Source of the DNA: Endozoicomonas_A sp049275935
GTDB lineage: Bacteria > Pseudomonadota > Gammaproteobacteria > Pseudomonadales > Endozoicomonadaceae
NCBI RefSeq assembly: GCF_049275935.1
Contig: NZ_CP184830.1
Coordinates: forward strand, 3,286,001 to 3,350,000
Direction of reading: 5' to 3'
Length of the DNA: 64,000 nucleotides
A model generated the notes under the pieces. That model was given only the letters and a program-made list of their open reading frames with translations. It was not told where the DNA came from and did no database searches. Positions 52,663 to 61,801 of the stretch are shown here, in pieces. The translations under genes and the position numbers were made by a program. Numbering within the stretch: position 1 is the stretch's first letter; the number at the start of each line of letters is the position of its first letter.

Positions 52663-54840
52663 CTACGGGCGCTGTCCTCTGTCAGCCTCCTGGTCAACAT
52701 CAACAGGCTTGTGCTTTCGATGTACCCTTTTGTGATTGTTCAGGGCTTGAGCAGTGTTGCAGATCTTCCCGCATGGCTGCGGCTGACCATCCTCCCCGAC
52801 TACGGTCACTTCACAGGTTTTTCGCCCGGTATGGTATTTGCTTTTGTGAGATGACATAGCCTTGGCATTCCTACAGGCCTTCCCGCATGGCTGCTGCAGG
52901 CCATTTTTTCCGACCACGGTCAGGTTACAGATTTGTTGTTCACAGTGATCTCTTCGATTGTGACTCATAAGGGTTCTGGTATTACTGAAGACTTTTCCGC
53001 ATGGTTGCTGCTGGCCATCCTCCCCAACCATGGTCACGTCACAGGTTTGTTGCCCGCTGTGGTATTTTGTTTTGTGAGCCGACATGGCTTGAAGACTCTT
53101 GCAAACTCTTGCACATGGCTGCGACTGGCCACTCTTCACAACCACTGTTGCCCGACAGGCATATTCTTTGGCGTGGGCTCTTCTTTTGTGATCCCTCAGG
53201 GCAATGACATTATTGCAGACCTTCCCGCAGAGTCGCAGCTGGCCATCCTTCCCAAACACGCTTATGTCACAGCTTTGTTGTCCGGTGTGGTCTCTTTGTT
53301 TGTGTCTCGACAGGGTTTGAGCATTCTTGCAGACGGCCCCACATCGGCGCGACTGGCCATCCTCCGCGACCAGAATCTCGTTGCAGGTTTTTTGCCCGCT
53401 ATGGTAACTGCTTTTGTGAGCCGACAGAGATTGAGCATTCTTGAGGACGAGCCCACATGGCCGTGACTGGCCATCTTTTCCGATCAGAATCTTGGTGCAG
53501 GTTTTTTGCCCGGTATGGTAACTGTATCTGTGAGCCGATAGAGATTGAGCATTCTTGAAGATGGCCCCACATGGCCGCAACTGGCCATCTTTTCCCACTG
53601 TTGTTACGTCACAGGTTGGTTGTCTTCTGTCGTTTTTGGCATTTATTGCGCCTACCGGGGAAAGATGAGGTTGGTCATCATCCGGTTGGGATGATTCAGT
53701 AGTTGATCCAGGTATTTCTGAATAATCAGGCGTTGAGGAAAAAACGGACTCTCTGAGAAGATCATATAGATCGCTTGAGCCATTAATGTCCATTAAATGG
53801 TCAGCGGTGTAAGGCCAATTCCCGGGCATTGGCAATTCATCATTAAATGGTTCGGCAGCATTTGTTGTAGAAGCGATTCCATTTAATGCGATCCCGTCTA
53901 CAGAGTTGCCAGCAAATACTGGGTGTGAATTGAATAGGGGTTGTATATCAGAAAAATCATTCAGTATTTCAGGAAGCGGGTCTTCCCGGGAGTCTTCAGC
54001 AGTCTCCGGATGACAAAGATCTATGTAATCCAGGCAGTGTCCATTAGCCAGATGAGGTGAGCTTCCTCTGTAATCCAGTGGCTGTTCAGATAACTCGCAA
54101 CTATCGAATGATGGTCGGAATATGCAAACGTTATTACAGGGATAGACGTAGCAATTTAAATTCAGCGTGTGTTGGTGTTGTTCAGGGCCCTCGTCACCAT
54201 TGTCAGAGTCAGGATACAGGAGGTTGCTGAAATAGCCTTTAGTGAAGGTGAGTTTTTCCCTGGTGTTTTGGCCGGATGATTCTGATGACTGGTATTGTGC
54301 TGAGTTCTTTCCAGAGTCAAGTGCTGAAGTGATGACCGCAAACAGACGATCCTCCCATGTCAGAATAAATGAACAATGTCGTACAATAGGACTAAACAAT
54401 GGTGAATCGGGATTCCAGTCACTTTTCAAAAGCCAACCGATAGCGACAACCAATTTTACAGGCAGGCATAAATATGGTTTGGAGATCATTAGGGTGTCTC
54501 TGGCAGTCAGGATCAGTTCACAGGCAACCAGCAGCTGGGTGGCATAAAGCCATTGCCACGAAATCGACTCGGGAATGGTCGATTTTATTTCGAAACTGAG
54601 AAATATTTGTCGTTTATTCTCGGGTAGCGAAAAGGAGCCTGTACAGATGGTATTGCAGTCCGTGCCTGACAGGCTGCCCGGCAATGTATGACAGTCACAC
54701 TTGGAAAAGCTCTGTATTGGAGAGCCTGAATTCTGTTCAAGCTTAACAGAAAAACGTTCTGTCGACGGTTCGGCCGGACAGAAGACAGACCGCAACAGAA
54801 GCAACAACACCTGTGCTGCGAAGAGTGTATGTTTAATAAT
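52663..54840 (-). CDS. Secreted zinc-finger-like array protein, 8 units (copy H)
   Basis: 725 residues from ATT at 54838-54840. The leader is one base shorter here, so the frame happens to stay open upstream to 55098; that extra 86-residue extension overlaps copy I and shows no family homology. Signal core KHTLFAAQVLLLLLRSVFCP. The cluster LNCYVYPCNNVCIF is present, and the second one is shortened to SPHLANGHCLDY. Eight units, tail HRKHKPVDVDQEADR. Confidence 0.87.
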   Translation of the reverse strand: MIKHTLFAAQVLLLLLRSVFCPAEPSTERFSVKLEQNSGSPIQSFSKCDCHTLPGSLSGTDCNTICTGSFSLPENKRQIFLSFEIKSTIPESISWQWLYATQLLVACELILTARDTLMISKPYLCLPVKLVVAIGWLLKSDWNPDSPLFSPIVRHCSFILTWEDRLFAVITSALDSGKNSAQYQSSESSGQNTREKLTFTKGYFSNLLYPDSDNGDEGPEQHQHTLNLNCYVYPCNNVCIFRPSFDSCELSEQPLDYRGSSPHLANGHCLDYIDLCHPETAEDSREDPLPEILNDFSDIQPLFNSHPVFAGNSVDGIALNGIASTTNAAEPFNDELPMPGNWPYTADHLMDINGSSDLYDLLRESVFSSTPDYSEIPGSTTESSQPDDDQPHLSPVGAINAKNDRRQPTCDVTTVGKDGQLRPCGAIFKNAQSLSAHRYSYHTGQKTCTKILIGKDGQSRPCGLVLKNAQSLSAHKSSYHSGQKTCNEILVAEDGQSRRCGAVCKNAQTLSRHKQRDHTGQQSCDISVFGKDGQLRLCGKVCNNVIALRDHKRRAHAKEYACRATVVVKSGQSQPCARVCKSLQAMSAHKTKYHSGQQTCDVTMVGEDGQQQPCGKVFSNTRTLMSHNRRDHCEQQICNLTVVGKNGLQQPCGKACRNAKAMSSHKSKYHTGRKTCEVTVVGEDGQPQPCGKICNTAQALNNHKRVHRKHKPVDVDQEADRGQRP

Positions 54841-54878
54841 TCTATCCTTGCCTTCTGGTTTAAAAAGCGAAGGATAGA
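54841..54878 (-). promoter_or_regulatory. Leader hairpin of copy H
   Basis: A perfect 9-bp stem around 20 nt, one loop base fewer than usual. Confidence 0.7.
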
Positions 54879-54982
54879 TCAAGAAAATAAGCGTGTTTTT
54901 CTGCTGAAGTTCTTCTGTTAAAAAAACTCTGTCAAAAGCCAAAGGTTGTAGGAGGCAAAACCTCATTAAAGAGTGTTTCAGA

Positions 54983-57100
54983 TCAAGGATTGGGGCTATC
55001 CTCCAGACCATCAAACTTGAGTTTTCCATGTGAACATTTGTGAATTGCCAGGGAAAGAACACTTTTGTAGACTTTTCCACATGGCCGTTGCTGGCCATCC
55101 TTGGCGACCACTATAAAGTTACAGGTCTTTTTCTTGGCGTGGCATCCTCTTATGTGTTCAAGCAGGGTCAGGGCACTCTTGCAGACCTTCCCGCACGGCC
55201 TGGGCTGACCATCCTCTGCGATCACTATTGTTTCACAGGTTTTTTGCTCGCTGTGATTTCTTCTTTTATGATCCGACAGGGCCCTGGCATTGCTGAGGAT
55301 CTTCCCGCATGACTGCAGCTGGCCATCCTCCCTGACCACTCTGAAGTCACAAGTTTTTTGCCCGGTGTGTTTTCTTCTTTTATGATCGGAAAGAGCTTTA
55401 GCGCTCTTGCAAACCTTTCCGCATGGCTGCGGCTGGCCATCCTCTCCGGTTACGGTCGTGTTACAGGTTTGTTGCCGACTATGCCCTCTTCTTTCGTGAT
55501 CCAACAGGGATTTATAAGACCTGCAGACCTTACCGCATGGTCGTTTCTGACCATCCTCCCTGACCACGGTCATGCTACAGGTTTGTTCTCCGGTGTGTTG
55601 GCTTATTTTGTGATACGACAGGGCTTTAATATTCCTAAAGACCATCCCACATGCTCGCTGCTTGCCATTCTTACCGACCACGGTCAGATAACAGATTTTT
55701 TGCCCCCTGTGGATTCTGTTTTTATGAGATGACAGATATTTAGCATTCGTGAAAACTTTTCCGCATGGCTGTGGCATATTATCCTGACCGATTACTGTCA
55801 AGTCACATATTTCCTGCCCGGTGCGGATGTTGCCTCTGTAATTCAACAGGTTGTATTGGCAATGTTCAGCCAATGACGGGGTGAACCAGTTAGTAACCGA
55901 AGCAGTGGCTCCTTCGAGAAGATTATTTGGGTCGAGTGACCTGCTAATGATTGCAAAACCGTCAGCGCCGGAAGACAAATTCCCTGCCATATCATCATGG
56001 AGTGGTGCGGGAGTCTTGGTTGCACAGATTGCTCCAGCAACCATTGACTCTGAGGTGACCCCGATTAAGGCGACTTCGTTTGTATAGTTGCTGCTATTGT
56101 CGGGCTTGCCACTAATGTCGTGGAGCAGTGGCTCTGATAGTGGGGCAGAATCGAATGGGAGTTGGATGTCAGGGAGATAGTTTGACGTGTAGAAAAGCGA
56201 GTTTTGTTCGGGATGTATAGCGTCTTCAGAATATGAATAGTCTATGCAACCAAGACAGTTTCCATCAGCTAAATGAGGGCATGAGCTTTGTCCTGGTATT
56301 GCTCCTGTTTGGCCTGCTGCACTCTCTTTGGAATTCATCATCCATTCAGCGGGCCATCTGCTATCGGATGGTAGTCGCAATCGACAAACACCGAGGCAGG
56401 GATAAACGAAACAATTAAAATCCAAAGTATGCAGCTGTTGGTCAGGACCTCCGTTATTGCCGCCATACTTGTTATTCAGTGGGGTGGTCGAATAGCCCGC
56501 AGGGTGGCTAGTGGCTTGCGGGGCATGCTGCCTCGATGATTCTAATGGTTGGCATTTTTGTAGGTCATGTCTGGAGCCAAACGTCATCATGGCTGAAAAC
56601 GGCTGTTCCCACTGTGTCAACATAGAAGTCGACTGTAGTTCAATCGGGTTAAGCAGTGGTGAATCGGGGTGCCAATAGTTTTTTATAATCCAGATCGCCG
56701 CTATAGTCGCCTCTGCGGGTATCCATGAATAAGGTGTGGTGCTCAGGGGGGTGTTTTTAGTAGTCAGGATCAGTTTGTAGGCAGCCAGCAGCTCGTTGGC
56801 AGAAAGCAACTGCCAGAAAACCGACTCAATAAGTGTTGTTTTCAGACTGTAACTGTAGTTATTGTATCGTTTAATTTCGGGTGGCAGATCTGGTTCTGCA
56901 TAGTGGTTTCTGACGGCAACATTTGAAGGTTCATTTGGTAATATATGCCAGACCTGTCCGATAGAAAAGCTCTCATTTGGAGAACCTGAATCTTGTACAA
57001 ACTCGACAACGAGAGGTCCTGACCACGGGCTAGTCTGGCTGATGACGGGCAACGACAATAGCAGCAACAGCGTTGCCGCAAGGAGTGAGAGATTAATAAT
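54983..57100 (-). CDS. Secreted zinc-finger-like array protein, 7 units (copy I)
   Basis: 705 residues from ATT at 57098-57100, with an in-frame TGA five codons upstream. Signal core INLSLLAATLLLLLSLPVIS, with no cysteine at the cleavage region. The cluster FNCFVYPCLGVCRL and CPHLADGNCLGC are present. Seven units end with CSHGKLKFDGLEDSPNP, so the HRKRKP tail is replaced by a weaker basic end. Unit 6 carries HIRG instead of HKRR. Confidence 0.87.
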   Translation of the reverse strand: MINLSLLAATLLLLLSLPVISQTSPWSGPLVVEFVQDSGSPNESFSIGQVWHILPNEPSNVAVRNHYAEPDLPPEIKRYNNYSYSLKTTLIESVFWQLLSANELLAAYKLILTTKNTPLSTTPYSWIPAEATIAAIWIIKNYWHPDSPLLNPIELQSTSMLTQWEQPFSAMMTFGSRHDLQKCQPLESSRQHAPQATSHPAGYSTTPLNNKYGGNNGGPDQQLHTLDFNCFVYPCLGVCRLRLPSDSRWPAEWMMNSKESAAGQTGAIPGQSSCPHLADGNCLGCIDYSYSEDAIHPEQNSLFYTSNYLPDIQLPFDSAPLSEPLLHDISGKPDNSSNYTNEVALIGVTSESMVAGAICATKTPAPLHDDMAGNLSSGADGFAIISRSLDPNNLLEGATASVTNWFTPSLAEHCQYNLLNYRGNIRTGQEICDLTVIGQDNMPQPCGKVFTNAKYLSSHKNRIHRGQKICYLTVVGKNGKQRACGMVFRNIKALSYHKISQHTGEQTCSMTVVREDGQKRPCGKVCRSYKSLLDHERRGHSRQQTCNTTVTGEDGQPQPCGKVCKSAKALSDHKRRKHTGQKTCDFRVVREDGQLQSCGKILSNARALSDHKRRNHSEQKTCETIVIAEDGQPRPCGKVCKSALTLLEHIRGCHAKKKTCNFIVVAKDGQQRPCGKVYKSVLSLAIHKCSHGKLKFDGLEDSPNP

Positions 57101-57140
57101 CCTATCCTTGCATCATGGTTTTTCAGAAAGGAAGAATAGA
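57101..57140 (-). promoter_or_regulatory. Leader hairpin of copy I
   Basis: Arms UCUAUUCUU and AAGGAUAGG, with two U-G pairs and no mismatch. Confidence 0.65.
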
Positions 57141-57199
57141 TCAAGAAAATAAACGTGTTCATCTGTCAAAATCTTTCCGTCAGAAAAACTCTGTCAAAA

Positions 57200-57651
57200 A
57201 CCAAAGGTTGTAACGGGAAACACCACTCTTGCAGACTTTCCCCCATGGACTCTGCCCCCATCCTGCCCAACTTCAGTCAAGTCACGGATTTATTGTTGGG
57301 AGTGATATTTTTTTTGTGATACGACAGGGCTCTGGAGTTCTTACAGACAGTCCCGAATGACTTCGGTTGTTCATCCCCTCTGACCAGGAGCACGTCACAG
57401 ATTTTTTTCCTGATGTGGGGTCTTCTTCTGTGATCAAACAGGGCTCTGGCATTGTTGAAGACTCTGCCGCATGGCTGCTGTTGACCGTCCTCTCTCAACA
57501 AGATTAAGTCACAGATTTGTTGTCCGCTGTGGGTACTTCTTTTGTGATCCGTCAGGACGCGAGCATTCTTGCAAAATGGGAGCATGAGTCTTGTCCGGGT
57601 GTTGCTCCTGACTGAGAGGACTGCATTGAAGCCATTACTAATCCAGATCAA
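57200..57651 (-). pseudogene. Array remnant of a zinc-finger-like family gene
   Basis: Finger pieces CKNARVLTDHKRSTHSGQQI, CDLILLREDGQQQPCGRVFN and CDVLLVRGDEQPKSFGTVCK are readable, then a stop, then DLTEVGQDGG in the same region. The signal peptide and N-terminal domain are missing. The upstream part matches the TPGQDSCSHF region in another frame, joined by deletion to a finger. It overlaps the end of copy J by 14 bp and is probably not expressed. Confidence 0.75.
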
Positions 57652-59764
57652 AAGGCTTGTGTTTTAGATGTATTCTTTTGTGATCCGACAGGGCGCCTTT
57701 GCTTTCGAAGGCCATTCCGCATGGTCGCTGCTCTCCATCCTCCCCAACTACGGTTATTTCACAGGTTTGTTGCCCTCTGTGGTATCTTCTTTTGTGAACC
57801 GTTAGAGATCTGAGATTGCTGCTTATTTTGCCGCATGGCTGCCGTTGACCATCCTTTCCCACCAAGCTTAGGTTACAGGTTTGTTGCCCGCTGTGGTCTT
57901 TTGCTTTGTGATAGTACAGGGTTCTCGCATTTTTGCAGACCATTCCGCACAGTCTTTGTTGGCCATCCTCCCCGACCATGTCCAGGTCACAGGTTTTTTG
58001 TCCGCTGTGATAACCGCTTTTGTGAGCCGACAGGGCATGAGCACTCCTGCAAACCAATCCGCATTGCCTTGGCTGGCCATCCTTCCCGGTCACTATTACC
58101 TCACAGGTTCGTTGCCCGCTGTGGGTGCTTCTTTTGTGAGTCGACAGGCTATTAGGGTTCTTGAAGACCTTCCTGCATTGCTGTGGCTGGCCATCTTCTC
58201 CGACTATTTTTACGTAGCAGATTTGCTGCCCGCTGTGCTCTCTTCTTTTGTGTTCTAAAAGGAACTGATAGTTCTTGCAGACTAGCCCACATGGCTGCCG
58301 CTGGTTATTTGCACCAAGCATTGTTGCCGAGCAGGTTTTTTTCCCTGAGTGGACTCTTTTTCTGTGATTCGACAAGGTTTTGGCATTCTTGAAGACCTTC
58401 GCGCATGGTTTCTGCTGGCCATCCTCCTTGACCACGTTCACATCACAGACTTTTTGTCCGGTGTGGCCTTTGCTTTCTGGATCTGAAGGGGCCTGTTCAG
58501 TGTCTGTCGAGGTAAGATGAGGTTGGCGTTGACTCAATGGGGAAGATTCAGCATTGGTTTGTTGTGTTTCTGAAGTTTCCACTGGAGGTGGCAGGTGCGG
58601 GAGCATAGAGGAAAACCCGGCTTCTTCGGGAAGACTCTGCAGATAAGATCCACTAACAACCGCAGAATGATGAGCGTTGGATGGCCAGTAGCCGGGTATT
58701 GGCACATCATCATTGAGTGGCCCGGTCACATTAGTTGTTGAGTCTGGCCCTGCATTCATTAAGTCTATAGAGTTGAAGCTATGGGTCGGGCTGCTATCAA
58801 TGTCATAGGCCTGTAAGTCAAACTGTCGACCAGAATCGAATGGGCATTCAATGTCAGAAAGATCGTCTAATGTTACGAAAGTCGAGTTTTGTTGGGTATC
58901 TATAGCATTTACAGGAACAAAATAACAGGTGCAAGTCAGACAGTATCTATTAGCGAAATGAGGGCATGAACTCTGTTTGGATATTGCTTTTGAGTGACCT
59001 GTGGAACTTTCTCCGGAATTCAGCGGCCATTCAGCGGGACCGCTGTTATCGGAAGAGGGGCGGAATTGACAAACGCCATTACAGGGATAAACGAGACAAT
59101 TTACACCAAAAGTGTGTAAGTGTTGTTGAGGGTCTTCGTTACCGTCGCCAGAGTCAGAGGACAGTGGATCAGTAAAATAGCTCGCAGGTTGGGTGATGGC
59201 TTTTGGGGTCTGCTGCCCCGGTGATTCTGATGGCTGGTATTGTGGTGGGTTACGTTCGGAGCCAAACATCGTAGTGATGGTTGCAAAGGGCTGATCCTGA
59301 CTCGACTCATGTTGTTCAATCGGGTTAAACATTGGTGAATCAGGGTTCCGGGTGCTTTTTAGAAGCCAAGCGACAACAATAGTCGTTTCTAAAGGTGGCC
59401 ATGAATAAGGCTCTGACTTAAGAAGAGCGTCCTGAACGGTCAAGATCAGTTCGAAAGCAACCAGCAGGTCAGCAGCGTAAAGCCATTGCCATGAAATTAA
59501 TTCAATAATGCTCGAATCGCCATGCCTGTGTCGTTTGTCATCTGGTGGTGAAGCTGCTCCGGTATAGCCGTCTATGTCGACAGTGTCTGACGGGTTTCCC
59601 GCTAGTGTTAGTCGGTTACGCTTTATGGAAAAGCCCTGTTTTGCCGAACCTGAATTCTTTTCAAGTTCAACAGCAAAGCATCCTGTCCACAGTTTAGCCT
59701 GACAGGCGAGAGACAGCGACAGTAGAAGCAACAAAGGTGCCGCAAAGAGTGAGTGTTTAATAAT
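57638..59764 (-). CDS. Secreted zinc-finger-like array protein, 7 units (copy J)
   Basis: 708 residues from ATT at 59762-59764, with an in-frame TAG in the leader. Signal core KHSLFAAPLLLLLSLSLACQ. The segment IELISWQWLYAADLLVAFEL, the cluster VNCLVYPCNGVCQF and CPHFANRYCLTC are complete. Seven units, the last with phenylalanine at the core position (CGMAFESKGALSDHKRIH), very close to a textbook C2H2 finger. The tail is HLKHKPFDLD. Confidence 0.88.
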   Translation of the reverse strand: MIKHSLFAAPLLLLLSLSLACQAKLWTGCFAVELEKNSGSAKQGFSIKRNRLTLAGNPSDTVDIDGYTGAASPPDDKRHRHGDSSIIELISWQWLYAADLLVAFELILTVQDALLKSEPYSWPPLETTIVVAWLLKSTRNPDSPMFNPIEQHESSQDQPFATITTMFGSERNPPQYQPSESPGQQTPKAITQPASYFTDPLSSDSGDGNEDPQQHLHTFGVNCLVYPCNGVCQFRPSSDNSGPAEWPLNSGESSTGHSKAISKQSSCPHFANRYCLTCTCYFVPVNAIDTQQNSTFVTLDDLSDIECPFDSGRQFDLQAYDIDSSPTHSFNSIDLMNAGPDSTTNVTGPLNDDVPIPGYWPSNAHHSAVVSGSYLQSLPEEAGFSSMLPHLPPPVETSETQQTNAESSPLSQRQPHLTSTDTEQAPSDPESKGHTGQKVCDVNVVKEDGQQKPCAKVFKNAKTLSNHRKRVHSGKKTCSATMLGANNQRQPCGLVCKNYQFLLEHKRREHSGQQICYVKIVGEDGQPQQCRKVFKNPNSLSTHKRSTHSGQRTCEVIVTGKDGQPRQCGLVCRSAHALSAHKSGYHSGQKTCDLDMVGEDGQQRLCGMVCKNARTLYYHKAKDHSGQQTCNLSLVGKDGQRQPCGKISSNLRSLTVHKRRYHRGQQTCEITVVGEDGEQRPCGMAFESKGALSDHKRIHLKHKPFDLD

Positions 59765-59802
59765 TCTATTCTTGCATTCTGACTACAGATAGGAAGGATA
59801 GA
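59765..59802 (-). promoter_or_regulatory. Leader hairpin of copy J
   Basis: Arms UCUAUCCUU and AAGAAUAGA, one C-A mismatch. The Shine-Dalgarno core is weakened to AAGAA. Confidence 0.55.
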
Positions 59803-59896
59803 TCAATAAAATAAGTGCGCTTTCCTGTCAAAGTTTTTTTACAAAAAAAAACAAAGGTTGCACCGGTTAAAATCTCATGAAAGGGCGGGTGTCAGA

Positions 59897-59995
59897 CTAA
59901 GGACCGCCATCGTCCCGATCGACATCAACATGTTTGCGTTTTAGATGCTCTCTTTTGATTTTCTCCAGAAATTTGGCGTTCTTGCAGAGTCTGTC
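59897..59995 (-). pseudogene. In-frame 3' remainder of copy K beyond the nonsense codon
   Basis: Reads DRLCKNAKFLEKIKREHLKR then KHVDVDRDDGGP and a normal stop at 59897-59899. Lost unless the TGA is read through. Confidence 0.65.
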
Positions 59996-61711
59996 TCAGG
60001 AACTCTGCAGGTTACCCTTGCGGACCAGGCTTGTGTTACAGGCTTTTTGCTTTCTATGTTTTCTTCTTTTGTGATCCGACAGGGCTTGAACACTTTTGCA
60101 GATTTTACCGCATGGCCGTCGCTGGCCATCAGCATCGATCAGGATCACGTCACAGATTTTTTGCTCGCTATGGCTTCTTCTTTTGTGATTCCAAAGAGCT
60201 CGAGCATTTTTGCAGACTCGATCGCATCGCCGATGCTTGCCATCCGCCCCTAACACGATCACGTCACAGGTTTGTCGCTCGCCATGTGTTTTTCTTTTGT
60301 GATCCGACAGGGCTCGAGCATGCTTGCAGATCTTCCCGCATGGCCTTGGCTGGCCATCTTCTCCGGTCACAGTCACGTTACAGGTTCTTTGCCCGCTGTG
60401 GACTCTGCTTTTGTGATCTGAAAAAGCTTGTGCAACACCTGTTTGGGAATGACGAGCTGTGCTTTGACTCAATTGTGACGATTCAGTGGTGTTTGGTTGT
60501 GTTTCTGAATTTCCCATTGGAGGAGGCAGTTGGGTGAATGTCAGGGAGCCCCCTGCTTCTTGAGAAAGACCGTGTGAATCGGGTGACCGATTAATGACCG
60601 GAAACTCAAGCGCGTTGGACGACAAACTTCTGTGGGATAGCACTTCATCATTGAGTAGCCTGTTAGTATTCTTTGTAAAGGCCACTCCTGCATTCATTAA
60701 GTCTGAAAAGCTGAAGCTATTGATCGGGTCGTTATCAAAGTTATACGCCTCCAGATCAAATAGAGGCCTGGAATCGAACGGAAATTCAATGTCAGAAAGA
60801 TCGTCCAATGTTCCGACAGCCGAGTTTGGTTGGGAACCTTTAGCGCTCAAAAGATCAAAGTGACCTATGCAACTAAAGCAGCGCCCGTCAGCCAAATGGG
60901 GGCATGAGTTTTGTTCGGGTGTTGCTTTTATGTGAGCTCGCAAGTTTTCTATAGAATGCGACGGCCATTCATCAGGATCACTGCTATCGGATGATGGTCG
61001 GAATTCACAAGCGCCACGACAGGGATAGATGAAACAATTTAAACCTAGAGTGTGTGAATGTTGTTGTGGATCTTCGTTACCGTCGGCAGATTCAGAATAC
61101 TGGAGATGAGTAAAATAGCCTGTAGGCTGGCTGGTGGCCTGTGGAGTACGCTGCCTTGATGATTCAGCTGGCTGATTTTGGGGTGGATTATGTCCGGAGC
61201 CAAGTGTCATAGTGATGGTCGCAAACAGTTGATCTCTCTGTGTCAAAATAGATGTCGACTGTAGTCTAATTGGTTTAAATAACTGTGAATCATGATTCCA
61301 AAAGCTTTTTAAAAGCCAGCAGGCAGTGACAACCGCTTCCAAAGGTAGCCAAGAATAAGGGGTGGAGCTATGGGAGTCGTCTTGAGTGGTCAGGATGAGT
61401 TCGTAAGCAACCAGCAGGTTCGAGACGTAAAGCCATTGCCGCGAAATCGACTCAATGATAGACGAACAGACACGACTTTGTCGCTTTCTATCCGATGGCG
61501 AATCTGATCCTGTATAACCGTTTGTGTCGGCAATGTCTGAGGAGGGCGGCAGTGTACCTCGGCTACGCTTTATAAAAAAGCTCTGTTTTTGAGAACCCGA
61601 ATTCTGTTCAATCTCAATAGTAAAAGGTCCTGTCCAGGTTTTGGCCTGACAGACGACAGAAAACGACAGAAGCGGCAAAAGCAGTGCCAAAGAGAGAGTA
61701 TGTTTAATAAT
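59996..61711 (-). CDS. Family member truncated by an in-frame stop, 3 units (copy K)
   Basis: 571 residues from ATT at 61709-61711. Signal core KHTLSLALLLPLLSFSVVCQ. The N-terminal domain, LNCFIYPCRGACEF and CPHLADGRCFSC are normal. The array starts abruptly with a half unit (FSDHKSRVHSGQRT), has three full units, and ends in a TGA inside the fourth (CNTSLVRKGNLQSS). The frame after the stop (59897-59995) still encodes the finger remainder and the tail LKRKHVDVDRDD, so one nonsense change removed the tail. Confidence 0.82.
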   Translation of the reverse strand: MIKHTLSLALLLPLLSFSVVCQAKTWTGPFTIEIEQNSGSQKQSFFIKRSRGTLPPSSDIADTNGYTGSDSPSDRKRQSRVCSSIIESISRQWLYVSNLLVAYELILTTQDDSHSSTPYSWLPLEAVVTACWLLKSFWNHDSQLFKPIRLQSTSILTQRDQLFATITMTLGSGHNPPQNQPAESSRQRTPQATSQPTGYFTHLQYSESADGNEDPQQHSHTLGLNCFIYPCRGACEFRPSSDSSDPDEWPSHSIENLRAHIKATPEQNSCPHLADGRCFSCIGHFDLLSAKGSQPNSAVGTLDDLSDIEFPFDSRPLFDLEAYNFDNDPINSFSFSDLMNAGVAFTKNTNRLLNDEVLSHRSLSSNALEFPVINRSPDSHGLSQEAGGSLTFTQLPPPMGNSETQPNTTESSQLSQSTARHSQTGVAQAFSDHKSRVHSGQRTCNVTVTGEDGQPRPCGKICKHARALSDHKRKTHGERQTCDVIVLGADGKHRRCDRVCKNARALWNHKRRSHSEQKICDVILIDADGQRRPCGKICKSVQALSDHKRRKHRKQKACNTSLVRKGNLQSS

Positions 61712-61750
61712 TCTATCCCTGGAATCTAGTTCACTGGCAAGAAGAATAGA
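61712..61750 (-). promoter_or_regulatory. Leader hairpin of copy K
   Basis: Arms UCUAUUCUU and AGGGAUAGA: base changes in both arms still leave nine pairs, two of them U-G. Confidence 0.7.
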
Positions 61751-61801
61751 TCACCTAACGAAAGAGCGGAGGTCAGATCATTACTTATTTACTCAATCTT
61801 T

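Noticed and set aside
52663..55098. Longer N-terminus for copy H starting at 55098
   Set aside because: The extension overlaps the end of copy I, has no homology to the family, and is open only because the leader is one base shorter. The conserved IIKH start at 54840 is preferred.
39323..59802. ATG-CAA-GGA-TAG mini-frame overlapping the Shine-Dalgarno sequence in several leaders, as a possible upstream leader peptide
   Set aside because: Copies B, C, E, H and K lack the ATG at this place, so it is not conserved. It is better explained by the fixed hairpin arm sequence.
37577..61712. Lipoprotein signal peptides, because many copies have Cys just before the cleavage region (LSLACQA, LSVICQ)
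   Set aside because: The residue at -3 is usually Ser, Val or Phe rather than the lipobox Leu, and copies A, G and I lack the cysteine. Signal peptidase I cleavage after CQA/SQA fits better.
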